In this document: positions 26,995-34,799 of the stretch, in pieces
How the letters are laid out: the number at the start of each line of letters is the position of its first letter
Position numbering within the stretch: position 1 is the stretch's first letter
Assembly: GCA_016931115.1 (NCBI GenBank)
Contig: JAFGFM010000002.1
Span: 1-59,254, forward strand
DNA: 59,254 nt
Source: Deltaproteobacteria bacterium
GTDB lineage: Bacteria > Desulfobacterota > DSM-4660 > Desulfatiglandales > HGW-15
Direction: 5' to 3'
Position numbers and translations under genes: made by a program
Notes under the pieces: model-generated
What the model saw: only the letters and a program-made list of their open reading frames with translations
Database searches by the model: none
What the model was told of the DNA's origin: nothing

Positions 26995-27023
26995 TATATA
27001 ATTATTAATAAGGTTTATGTCAA
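26995..27023 (-). promoter_or_regulatory. Sigma-70-type promoter for rho
   Basis: Read on the minus strand, TTGACA (27023-27018) is followed after exactly 17 bases by TATATA (27000-26995). It sits immediately after the rluD stop codon and points into the rho leader. Confidence 0.65.
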
Positions 27024-27030
27024 GTCTAAT

Positions 27031-28008
27031 TTAAATATTTATTGAAAATGACCCCAGTTTTTTTATTACCTGCTCCATATCTTCTGGAACAGGGGCATGA
27101 AATTCCCTGTATTCACCTGAATCAGGGTGAGTAAAGGCGAGGTATGCTGAATGAAGCATCTGCCTTTTTATCAAATCCTGTATCTCTTCAGCAGGGAGGT
27201 TATTTTTTCTCCACCAGCTGTTTTTATAACCATAGACAGGGTCTCCCACAACCGGGTGTCCGATATGTGACATATGCACCCTGATCTGATGTGTTCTGCC
27301 TGTCTTTATTATTACAGATAATAATGCGAATTTCTCTGAAAGGGTCTTTTCTATGCGCCATTCTGTGATGGCCCTTTTCCCCTTTGAGGATACAGTCATC
27401 TCTTTTCTTTTTACCGGGTTGCGGGATATTGGCAGATCTATCCTGCCTTCATCTCTTTCTGGTATGCCATGAACCAGTGCAAAATACCTCTTATTAATCA
27501 AACCGTTTTTAAACTGGCTTGATAAAAAATTATGGGCCATATCATTTTTTGCTACGACAAGCAGGCCAGAGGTGTCCCTGTCAAGACGGTGAACAATACC
27601 CGGCCTCATTATCCCCCCTATGCCTGAGAGATCATTACAGTGATGAAGCAGGCCATGAACAAGTGTTCCATCCCTGTGCCCTGGTGAAGGATGAATGACA
27701 AGCCCCGGGGGCTTGTCCAAAACAATAATGGATGAATCCTCATATATTATTGATAAATTGAGAGGCTCAGGGTTGAGCTGATACGGCAGTGAGGGCGGCA
27801 ATATAAGCTCAATTGAATCACCCGCCCTTAACCTGTAACTGGTTTTTACATGACTGTTATTTACCTTTATATTGCCATCCCTGATAAGAGCCTGGATCCT
27901 TGACCTTGTCAGGTCATGATTTTTGGCGGATAAAAAGGAGTCAATACGTAAATCAATATCTGCTGTTTCAGCCTGAAAGGAGCATTTTCTTTCCTGTGCA
28001 TTTTCCAC
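27031..28008 (-). CDS. rluD: Ribosomal large subunit pseudouridine synthase of RluD type
   Basis: The 325-residue protein has an N-terminal S4 RNA-binding domain ('IDSFLSAKNHDLTRSRIQALIRDGNIKVN', cut here for length, near 22-55) and the RluA/RluD catalytic domain with 'GIVHRLDRDTSGLLVVAKND', where the aspartate of HRLDRDT is the catalytic residue. A 'GRTHQIRVHMSHIGHPVVGD' motif follows. RluD makes pseudouridines in helix 69 of 23S rRNA; the close relatives RluC and RluA share this layout, so the exact site is inferred. Confidence 0.88.
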   Translation of the reverse strand: MENAQERKCSFQAETADIDLRIDSFLSAKNHDLTRSRIQALIRDGNIKVNNSHVKTSYRLRAGDSIELILPPSLPYQLNPEPLNLSIIYEDSSIIVLDKPPGLVIHPSPGHRDGTLVHGLLHHCNDLSGIGGIMRPGIVHRLDRDTSGLLVVAKNDMAHNFLSSQFKNGLINKRYFALVHGIPERDEGRIDLPISRNPVKRKEMTVSSKGKRAITEWRIEKTLSEKFALLSVIIKTGRTHQIRVHMSHIGHPVVGDPVYGYKNSWWRKNNLPAEEIQDLIKRQMLHSAYLAFTHPDSGEYREFHAPVPEDMEQVIKKLGSFSINI

Positions 28009-28113
28009 TATAATTTTCTTGGCAATAAAATGGGTAATTTAAAGGGTTTTTTCTAATCAGCAGGGCAGGGGCATTTAAAAAGGGAATATTTGCCTGTTTT
28101 ACCCCAGCCCCCT

Positions 28114-28623
28114 TTATACAATGGGAGCCGGTGCTGATGTTGCCGGAAACATCTTGTCCAGATCCTTTTCTATCTGTTTTTCTGCGACCTTTTTTGCAAG
28201 GGATATCTCTTTTACCAAAAGACTCCTTGCCGTATCAAGCATCTTTCTCTCGCCGAATGAGAGATCCTTTTCTTCTTTCAGCATAAGCAGGTCACGGTAA
28301 ACCTCTGCCACCTCAAAGACTGAACCGGTCTTTATCTTATCCATATATTCTCGATACCTGCGGTTCCATGTCTGGTTATCGATCACCATATCCCTTTTTT
28401 TCAGGATAGAATATAGTTTGGGGATCTCCTTTTGCCCTATTATTTCCCTTAAACCGACATTGTCCACATTACGTGTAGGGACCATTATTTTCATATTATT
28501 ATCAAGAATTCTGATAGTATAAAAATCCTGTCTGCATCCTGAAATTTCCTTGGTCTCAATTGTCTCTATTATGCCAACTCCATGTGCAGGGTATACTGCC
28601 AAATCACCTTCTTTAAACATCAA
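28114..28623 (-). CDS. CarD-family transcription regulator
   Basis: CarD-like proteins bind the RNA polymerase beta subunit and stabilise open complexes. The 169-residue protein starts with the Tudor-like RNAP-interaction domain ('FKEGDLAVYPAHGVGIIETIE', 'FYTIRILDNNMKIMVPTRNV') and ends with a helical DNA-binding domain ('EYMDKIKTGSVFEVAEVYRDLLML', 'LSFGERKMLDTARSLL'). The alanine/proline-rich tail is short. In Desulfobacterota several CarD-like paralogues can occur; this one stands between rluD and the pyrophosphatase-like gene. Confidence 0.88.
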   Translation of the reverse strand: MMFKEGDLAVYPAHGVGIIETIETKEISGCRQDFYTIRILDNNMKIMVPTRNVDNVGLREIIGQKEIPKLYSILKKRDMVIDNQTWNRRYREYMDKIKTGSVFEVAEVYRDLLMLKEEKDLSFGERKMLDTARSLLVKEISLAKKVAEKQIEKDLDKMFPATSAPAPIV

Positions 28624-28841
28624 TTACTCCATGTTAGGCTAATTATTTATCAATTATGCTAATCCATTAAGCACGGCAATTACAAAATTTATCCTTCATA
28701 TCATATATTTAGCAGATTGTCGAGTTTAGATTTCAGAAAAGACGATAATATATTAAGCGTGACTGTTGCAGCCATAATTACCTGTATTCTTCCTTAAACC
28801 ATTCGATCCGGGTGGGAATTTTGGCCAATTGTTAATAGTTG

Positions 28842-30929
28842 TCACTGGAACAGGCCTGCCACTGGAAGTATCGGGGCCATAACAAGTGAAACAACTGACA
28901 TGAATTTTATAAGTATATTGATAGCCGGGGCAGAGGTATCCCTGAATATACTGCCTACAGTAAACCCGACTATTGCCGCTTTATGATTGTCTGTCCCTTT
29001 TCCTCCGATCTTGCCTGTTTCTATATATTTTTTTGCATTTTCCAATGCCCCTCCGGTATTTAACATGAAAATAGAGAGGAGGGTCCCCATTACGATTGAG
29101 CCGATAAGTGTGCCGCCAAGTGCTAAAGGACCGAGTATAAATCCTACTGCTACAGGTGTTATTATGGCTACCAAACCGGGCGCCAGCATCTCTCTCAGGG
29201 CTGAGGCGGCGGTTAGTGTGACACATATTTGACCTTCTCCCTTTACCCCTATTTTACCTTCAAGCAGACCCGGGATTTCCATGAACTGGCGTCTGATCTC
29301 TTTAACCACAGGCAATGCGACCCTGCCAGTGGATGTTATTGTGAGCGCTGTCCATATGATCGGCACCAGTGCGCCAATAAATATCCCTGTAAAAACAGCG
29401 GGTGTTTTAATGTCAAATATAAACTCTGCCATTGTTGGGTGGGCCACCTGTATTGAGCGTGTAAAGGCAGCAAAAAGGGCAAGGGCAGTTAGTGTTGCTG
29501 AACATGTTGTAAAAACCATCCCTTCAGATGATGTTGTCTTTCCGTGGGCCTCAAGGTGTTCGGTAATATTAATGGTTTCAGGGTCAAGCCCTGCCATTTC
29601 AGACAAGCCATGAGCATTGTCAGCTATCGGGCTAAAGCTGTATACTGTCATAGTGATACCTGTGGTGGCGATCATTCCGACAGCAGAGAGGGCTATGCCG
29701 TATGCCCCTGAGGCCATGTATCCTGAAAATGTGGCGGCACAGATACTTAATAAAGGGACATATGCCCACAGCATACCTGTTGCCAGACCCGCTATTATCA
29801 CTGATGCTGAACCTGTTTTACTTTGCCCTGCAATATAGCTGGCCTGATCTCCTGAGGTGTAATACCCGGCTGAGAGCCCTGTTATTATACCGCAAGCCAA
29901 TCCGGAAAAGAGTGCCCAGAAAGCACCAAAAGGCATCCTGAAAACTGCTGTTATGAGAGCTGTTATAATAACAAATATTCCTGCTGCAAAAAATATCATA
30001 TATCTTCGTAACAATGCCTTATTTGTATTTTTGAAGACTTTTATGGAAAATAGGCCTGCAATTGAACTCAAAAGACCTGCTATAACTATCAGTACCGGCA
30101 TTGCCATATATTTGAGTCTGATAGCCGCTATAGCCTCTTCTTTAACTAAAGGTTCGAGATGAGGGAACCGTGCGATTAGATCCGGAGAGACTGCAAGGGT
30201 GGCACCGATAGTAATGGCGGCAATTATTGAAGATGTAAATGATTCAAATATATCAGCCCCCATTCCAGCGATATTACCAACACTGTTTCCGACAATGCCG
30301 GCAATAACCCCGGGGTTTCTCGGGTTATCACAGGGGATGCCTGCCTCGACCCTGCATGCGATATCAGTGCCAGAGGTCGCTGCCCTTGCAAATATTCCCC
30401 CGCTTAAGCGGGCAAAGATGGCGGCTGAGCTTGCACCCAGAGCAAACCCGGTGACACAGTTGATTTGCTTTGGGTCACTGCCATATATGAAAAACCATAT
30501 ACCTGTCCCCAGGAGTCCAAGGCCAGCGATTGCAAGTGCCATTACTGACCCTGTAAAATATGCAGTATTTAGGGCCTTTAAATGCCCGGATCTGTTTGCG
30601 GCCTCGGCTACTCTTGAGTTTCCCCTTGTGGTGGCTGTCATGCCTGAATAACAGGCCGTTATTGAGCATAATGCCCCTGACACAAAGGCAACAGATATCT
30701 GCCAGCACGGCAGGATAAGCCAGAGGATAATAAATAAAACAGCAATAAAAACTGCGAATATGGAGTATTCCTTTATCAGGAATGCCATAACCCCTTCATG
30801 GATCATCTCTTCCAGTTCCTGTATCCTGTTATTCCCTTTTGGCTGTTTTTTGACATAGGCGTATATGAACCATGCTATTATCAGGCTTATAATACCAAAG
30901 AACGGGGCTAAGCTGGTTAAACCCTGCAT
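28842..30929 (-). CDS. Membrane pyrophosphatase homologue lacking most catalytic residues
   Basis: The 695-residue protein aligns along its whole length with H+/Na+-translocating pyrophosphatases: the same multi-helix layout, 'RVAEAANRSG', 'GGIFARAA', 'EAGIPCDNPRNPGVIA', 'AGMGADIFES', 'SPIADNAHGLSEMAGL', 'NAKKYIETGKIGGKG' and 'DTSAPAINILIK'. But the PPi/Mg ligands are changed. Compared with the usual KAADVGADLVGKVEAG block: K to R182, D to T185, K to R193. In [20 protein letters not shown]: D to N202, D to G211, D to N215, D to N219. Further: D to Y430, N to K464, K to M471. In GDTVGDPFKDT: D to F656, D to S660, K to R663. D189, E195, D201, D437 and D664 remain. The frame is intact and starts inside pth with GGAGGG upstream, so it is probably expressed. 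Hydrolysis seems unlikely; its function is unknown. Confidence 0.88.
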   Translation of the reverse strand: MQGLTSLAPFFGIISLIIAWFIYAYVKKQPKGNNRIQELEEMIHEGVMAFLIKEYSIFAVFIAVLFIILWLILPCWQISVAFVSGALCSITACYSGMTATTRGNSRVAEAANRSGHLKALNTAYFTGSVMALAIAGLGLLGTGIWFFIYGSDPKQINCVTGFALGASSAAIFARLSGGIFARAATSGTDIACRVEAGIPCDNPRNPGVIAGIVGNSVGNIAGMGADIFESFTSSIIAAITIGATLAVSPDLIARFPHLEPLVKEEAIAAIRLKYMAMPVLIVIAGLLSSIAGLFSIKVFKNTNKALLRRYMIFFAAGIFVIITALITAVFRMPFGAFWALFSGLACGIITGLSAGYYTSGDQASYIAGQSKTGSASVIIAGLATGMLWAYVPLLSICAATFSGYMASGAYGIALSAVGMIATTGITMTVYSFSPIADNAHGLSEMAGLDPETINITEHLEAHGKTTSSEGMVFTTCSATLTALALFAAFTRSIQVAHPTMAEFIFDIKTPAVFTGIFIGALVPIIWTALTITSTGRVALPVVKEIRRQFMEIPGLLEGKIGVKGEGQICVTLTAASALREMLAPGLVAIITPVAVGFILGPLALGGTLIGSIVMGTLLSIFMLNTGGALENAKKYIETGKIGGKGTDNHKAAIVGFTVGSIFRDTSAPAINILIKFMSVVSLVMAPILPVAGLFQ

Positions 30930-31519
30930 TCGTTGATACCCTCCATGTCATTGCCTTTTTTTGAATTAATATGGTTCATGGCTGTTACTATTCCCTCAGC
31001 AAGAAAAAGGTCACAGGCCTTGATCGAGAAATCGATCACTTTTTTTAACAATTCGGTCTGGGTGGCGTAAAAGGGTGTAAGTACGAACTCTTCAATTGGT
31101 TCGCCCTGTTCAGGTCTTCCTATACCTATCTTTATTCTGGGAAAGGCTGTTTCTGAAAGATTTTCAATTATGGATTTTATACCTCTGTGTCCACCTGCGC
31201 TGCCATGGGTTACGACCTTGATGCGCCCCAGTGGAAGGTCAAGGTCGTCATGTATTACCAGTATGTGATCACTCTCTATATGATAATATTCAGCGCAGGC
31301 CTTTACTGATATTCCGCTCAGATTCATGTATGTGGCAGGTTTCAGGATTATCACTTCCCTCCCATATTTTTCCACAACAGCATTTTTTGAATGGAATCTG
31401 CGGCTTTCGAGCTTTACCCCCATATCCCGGCACATGGAGTCTATAACCATAAACCCTATATTATGCCTGGTATGGGAGTATTTTCTGCCGGGATTTCCTA
31501 GGCCAACGATCAAGTCCAC
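30917..31519 (-). CDS. pth: Peptidyl-tRNA hydrolase
   Basis: Pth frees tRNA from prematurely released peptidyl-tRNA. The 200-residue protein has the family start 'DLIVGLGNPGRKYSHTRHNIGF' (catalytic histidine in the TRHNIG segment; listed here as parts), 'KPATYMNLSG', 'HDDLDLPLGRIKV' and 'GSAGGHRGIKSII'. It follows rplY by 11 bases, a classical prs-rplY-pth order, and its last codons overlap the start of the pyrophosphatase-like gene by 13 bases. Confidence 0.96.
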   Translation of the reverse strand: MDLIVGLGNPGRKYSHTRHNIGFMVIDSMCRDMGVKLESRRFHSKNAVVEKYGREVIILKPATYMNLSGISVKACAEYYHIESDHILVIHDDLDLPLGRIKVVTHGSAGGHRGIKSIIENLSETAFPRIKIGIGRPEQGEPIEEFVLTPFYATQTELLKKVIDFSIKACDLFLAEGIVTAMNHINSKKGNDMEGINECRV

Positions 31520-31530
31520 TTAAAAGTCAC

Positions 31531-32181
31531 TTATTTTTTTTCAGCCTCTTTTGCCTTTGCCTCTTCACCCTCTTTACCCTCTTCACCCTCTTCACCATGT
31601 GCGCCTTTCTCTGCTGCAGACGGGGCATTTACGACCGCTACTGTGAGATGATCCTCCTGATTAGAGGTAACTCCCTCAGGGAAAATAACATCACGGACAT
31701 GTAATGAGTCACCTATGCCAAGGCCTGAGACGTCGATCTCTATCTTTTCTACCACCTTGTCAGGCAGACACTTAATGGAAAGTTCACGTCTTACCATCTG
31801 AAGAACTCCACCAAGCGCGGCCCCTGCAGGCGTATTTATAAGTACAACAGGGACATTGAGTGTAAGTTCCTTGTTCATTGAAATCTCGAGAAAATCTGCA
31901 TGGATATATGAATCCTTCAGCGGGTCTGATTGCAGCTCTTTTAAAATAACCAGTTTGGAGTCAGTGCCTTTACCGGTCTCTATCTGAAGCTTCATGATAA
32001 TGTTTTTACTGGCAGCACTTTTCAATATCCTGCGAAGCTCGCCGTCCTTAAAACTGACCATAACAGGCTTGGAGTCTGCCCCGTAAAAAATGCCCGGTAT
32101 ATCCATTTGTTGTCTCATCTTTTTAGCTGCCTCTTTACCCTTGGTATCCCTTACCTTTACAGCTAACTGGTATTGTTCCAT
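31531..32181 (-). CDS. rplY: 50S ribosomal protein L25/general stress protein Ctc
   Basis: L25 of the long Ctc form binds 5S rRNA. The 216-residue protein has the N-terminal L25 domain ('VRDTKGKEAAKKMRQQMDIPG', then 'DPLKDSYIHADFLEISMNKE') and the C-terminal TL5 beta domain ('IEIDVSGLGIGDSLHVRDV'). The tail is a low-complexity Glu/Gly/Lys run (EEGEEGKEGEEAKAKEAEKK), common in this group. It lies between prs and pth. Confidence 0.95.
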   Translation of the reverse strand: MEQYQLAVKVRDTKGKEAAKKMRQQMDIPGIFYGADSKPVMVSFKDGELRRILKSAASKNIIMKLQIETGKGTDSKLVILKELQSDPLKDSYIHADFLEISMNKELTLNVPVVLINTPAGAALGGVLQMVRRELSIKCLPDKVVEKIEIDVSGLGIGDSLHVRDVIFPEGVTSNQEDHLTVAVVNAPSAAEKGAHGEEGEEGKEGEEAKAKEAEKK

Positions 32182-32300
32182 TTTATCCTCCTGTGCAGGG
32201 CCAATATGCCCTTAATATTTACTTCCCGGTTAAATAGGGTTTATTAACTTTTAAATAAAAAACACAATAACAAAAGAACCCCTGTTAGAGCGCTTTTGAA

Positions 32301-33230
32301 TTATACAAACAAAGTACTTACTGAGTGTGAATAGTATATCCTTCTTATTGCCTCTCCGATCAACTCAGCTACTGACAGCGCCACGATCTTTGAACATTTT
32401 TCAGATGCCTCGCTCAGAGGGATAGTGTTTGTGACCACAAGCTGATTTATCTCTGAATTTCCAAGCCTTTCAATTGCCGGCCCTGAAAGAACAGGGTGTG
32501 TACAGCATGCGAAGATCTCTTTTGTCCCCCTTTTTTTAAGTGCGGCAGCTCCCTGCACCAGGGTGCCTGCTGTGTCAACCATGTCATCAAGTATAATAGC
32601 TGTTTTACCATCAACCTCACCGATTATATTCATTGCCTCTGAAACATTCGGGGCATCTCTTCTTTTATCTATTATGGCTAGCGAAGCTGAGAGACGTTTT
32701 GCAAATGCCCTGGCCCTTTCCACACCGCCAGCGTCAGGTGAAACAATGACAAGATTGTCATAAAAATGGTTTTTCATATATTTAATAAGCAGCGGTGCCG
32801 CAAACAGGTTGTCAACAGGGATATTAAAATAGCCCTGTATCTGCCCTGCATGAAGATCAAGGGATATAACACGGTCTGCCCCGGCGGTTGTAATAAGGTC
32901 AGCAACAAGTTTTGCAGATATGGGCACCCTCGGTTTTACCTTTCGGTCCTGACGTCCATAACCGTAATAGGGGATTACAGCTGTTATACGTTTTGCAGAT
33001 GCCCTTTTAAGTGCATCCATTATTATAAGCAGCTGCATCAGGTTATCATTCACAGGTGTGCAGGTTGACTGAATTACAAATACATCCCTGTTCCTGATGT
33101 TTTCATGGATCTCTATCTGTGTTTCGCCGTCGCTGAATGTCTTTGCTGTAATTTTACCGGGTTCTATGCCCAGGTAATTACATACCTCCTGAGTCAATAC
33201 CGGATTTGATGTTCCACCGAATACCTTCAT
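32301..33230 (-). CDS. prs: Ribose-phosphate pyrophosphokinase
   Basis: Prs makes PRPP from ribose 5-phosphate and ATP for purine, pyrimidine, histidine and tryptophan synthesis. From the ATG at 33230 (309 residues) the protein starts 'MKVFGGTSNPVLTQE'. It has 'RDVFVIQSTCTPVNDNLMQL', 'IPYYGYGRQDRK' (ATP loop), 'RVISLDLHAGQIQGYF' and the PRPP loop 'IILDDMVDTAGTLVQGA'. The frame continues upstream into the tRNA-Gln gene, but that part is not coding. Order ispE, tRNA-Gln, prs, rplY, pth. Confidence 0.96.
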   Translation of the reverse strand: MKVFGGTSNPVLTQEVCNYLGIEPGKITAKTFSDGETQIEIHENIRNRDVFVIQSTCTPVNDNLMQLLIIMDALKRASAKRITAVIPYYGYGRQDRKVKPRVPISAKLVADLITTAGADRVISLDLHAGQIQGYFNIPVDNLFAAPLLIKYMKNHFYDNLVIVSPDAGGVERARAFAKRLSASLAIIDKRRDAPNVSEAMNIIGEVDGKTAIILDDMVDTAGTLVQGAAALKKRGTKEIFACCTHPVLSGPAIERLGNSEINQLVVTNTIPLSEASEKCSKIVALSVAELIGEAIRRIYYSHSVSTLFV

Positions 33231-33277
33231 GATAATCTGCAATACTCCCTTTAAATAAGATAAATTCCTGCTATCAA

Positions 33278-33352
33278 TGGCTGGGGTGGGAGGATTCGAA
33301 CCTCCGAATGCGGACTCCAAAGGCCCGTGTCTTACCGCTTGACGACACCCCA
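33278..33352 (-). tRNA. tRNA-Gln (anticodon UUG)
   Basis: On the minus strand a 75-base tRNA reads from TGGGGTG to the encoded CCA. The acceptor stem TGGGGTG/CACCCCA, an anticodon arm with stem CGGGC/GTCCG and loop CTTTGGA (anticodon TTG), and the T loop GGTTCGAATCC are all present. Discriminator base is G. It sits between ispE and prs. Confidence 0.96.
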
Positions 33353-33361
33353 ATACAATCA

Positions 33362-34234
33362 TCAGACAGCTTTTTTTAAAAATCCCCTTGCCACGCTTAT
33401 ATGCCTCAGATCATCGGATGCAAACAGATCCATGGCCGCAACCGCCTTTTCACGGGATTTAAACACACCAAAAACAGATGGCCCGCTGCCCGACATCATG
33501 GCCCCTTCAGCACCTGCATCCATTATTCTTCTTTTAAGAGCAGAAATAAGAGGAAAGCTTCTACAGGTAACCTTTTCGAGGTCGTTTTTTAATATATCTT
33601 TGATGACAATATCACCATTTTTTAAACTTTTTCTTATATAGTCATATTCATTTGATGTCAACTCCATTTTATAGTTCTGGTAAACCCATGCAGTTGATAT
33701 CTCAACCCGGGGGGTGATTAGCAGATACCAGAATTGAGGCCAGTTATCGATCGGCTCAAGTATTTCACCTATGCCTGTGGCAATGGATGGCTCTGCTCTG
33801 ATAAAAAAGGGTACATCCGCACCTAATGATAATGCAAGCTGAAGCAGGTCATTTTCACTTATTGGTAATGAATACAGTTCATTAAGTGCAAGAATGGTGG
33901 ATGCCGCATCACTGCTCCCCCCGCCAAGACCTGCAGCAACAGGGATCTTTTTATTTAATACGATTTCTACCCCGTTTTTTTCAATTTTTGCCCTGTTAAA
34001 AAAAAGTTTTGCGGCCCTGTAAACAAGGTTTGAAGGGTCATCAGGGACCAAAAAACCTGAGCTTTTAAGTGATATTTGCCCCGAGTCATTGATTTTTATA
34101 TGAATATGATCAAACAGCTCAACCGGTATCATTATTGAAAAGAGGTCATGATATCCGTCACCCCTTTTACCTGTTATTTCAAGACGTGCATTGATCTTGG
34201 CAGGGGCCTTTATGCTGATCGATTTATCCACCAA
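33362..34234 (-). CDS. ispE: 4-diphosphocytidyl-2-C-methyl-D-erythritol kinase
   Basis: IspE phosphorylates CDP-methylerythritol in the MEP isoprenoid pathway. The 290-residue GHMP kinase starts 'SISIKAPAKINARLEITGKR', has the ATP-binding 'PVAAGLGGGSSDAASTILAL' near 95, and the C-terminal 'GAMMSGSGPSVFGVF' motif. dxr of the same pathway is at 51093, and uppS, which uses its products, is at 48548. It is separated from the upstream DUF1844 gene by a terminator. Confidence 0.95.
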   Translation of the reverse strand: MVDKSISIKAPAKINARLEITGKRGDGYHDLFSIMIPVELFDHIHIKINDSGQISLKSSGFLVPDDPSNLVYRAAKLFFNRAKIEKNGVEIVLNKKIPVAAGLGGGSSDAASTILALNELYSLPISENDLLQLALSLGADVPFFIRAEPSIATGIGEILEPIDNWPQFWYLLITPRVEISTAWVYQNYKMELTSNEYDYIRKSLKNGDIVIKDILKNDLEKVTCRSFPLISALKRRIMDAGAEGAMMSGSGPSVFGVFKSREKAVAAMDLFASDDLRHISVARGFLKKAV

Positions 34235-34266
34235 TTATGCGTGCTCCTTCGGGTTTCTTTAATAAA

Positions 34267-34301
34267 ACAGGGCAGAGGGTGAAAAATCTCCTCTGCCCTG
34301 T
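34267..34301 (-). terminator. Intrinsic terminator after the serA-DUF1844 unit
   Basis: Twelve perfect base pairs (34267-34278 with 34290-34301, acagggcagagg core), an 11-base loop and, read on the minus strand, TTTTATT after the stem. It ends transcription from serA and DUF1844 before ispE. Confidence 0.85.
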
Positions 34302-34384
34302 CCGATTCTTTCTGCATATCTCCCCCTGTTTTGGTATGGGTGTCAGGAGATAAGCATTGGTAAAAAAACAGGTAATATATTTAC

Positions 34385-34786
34385 CTATTTCTTGCTGTTT
34401 ACTGCCTTTACATACCTGAGCCTCAGGTCCGTAAGCATACTATCGATAAATTTTTGTTCTTCATTGTCAAGATTTCCTTTGCTCTTATCCTTGAGCATGG
34501 AAATAATATCAATTGAATGCTTTGCCATGGGGAGGTCCTCTCTCTTTTCCCCTGTCTGGGGGTCAGCAATCTCTCCCAGGGCCAAAAGGGCTGATGAACT
34601 CAGGCTGAAAATCAAAGAGTTGAAATTGACCTCAGGCAGTGGAGGTGCCTTGGGTTCATCCTTTGGCCTTTTTTCCTCTTTTGTCTCTGAGGCTGGCTTT
34701 TCCGCCTGTTTTGTCTCCTTCAAATCTCCCTCTTCTCCAAAGGATCTCCTGTCTTTTACTGTAAATCCCTTGCCCTCTGTTTCCAT
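34385..34786 (-). CDS. DUF1844 domain protein
   Basis: The 133-residue protein has a charged, Lys/Glu/Pro-rich N-terminal half ('ETKEEKRPKDEPKAPPLPE') and the DUF1844 domain ('NFNSLIFSLSSSALLALGEI' then 'MAKHSIDIISMLKDKSKGNL' and 'LRLRYVKAV'). Its function is unknown; it is a conserved small protein in many Desulfobacterota and related groups. Start 34786 is preferred over 34792 because ggag is then seven bases upstream. It follows serA by 13 bases. Confidence 0.85.
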   Translation of the reverse strand: METEGKGFTVKDRRSFGEEGDLKETKQAEKPASETKEEKRPKDEPKAPPLPEVNFNSLIFSLSSSALLALGEIADPQTGEKREDLPMAKHSIDIISMLKDKSKGNLDNEEQKFIDSMLTDLRLRYVKAVNSKK

Positions 34787-34799
34787 TTTCATGCTCCTT

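Noticed and set aside
33231-33362. Longer N-terminus for Prs
   Set aside because: The extension reads through the tRNA-Gln gene and is not protein-coding.
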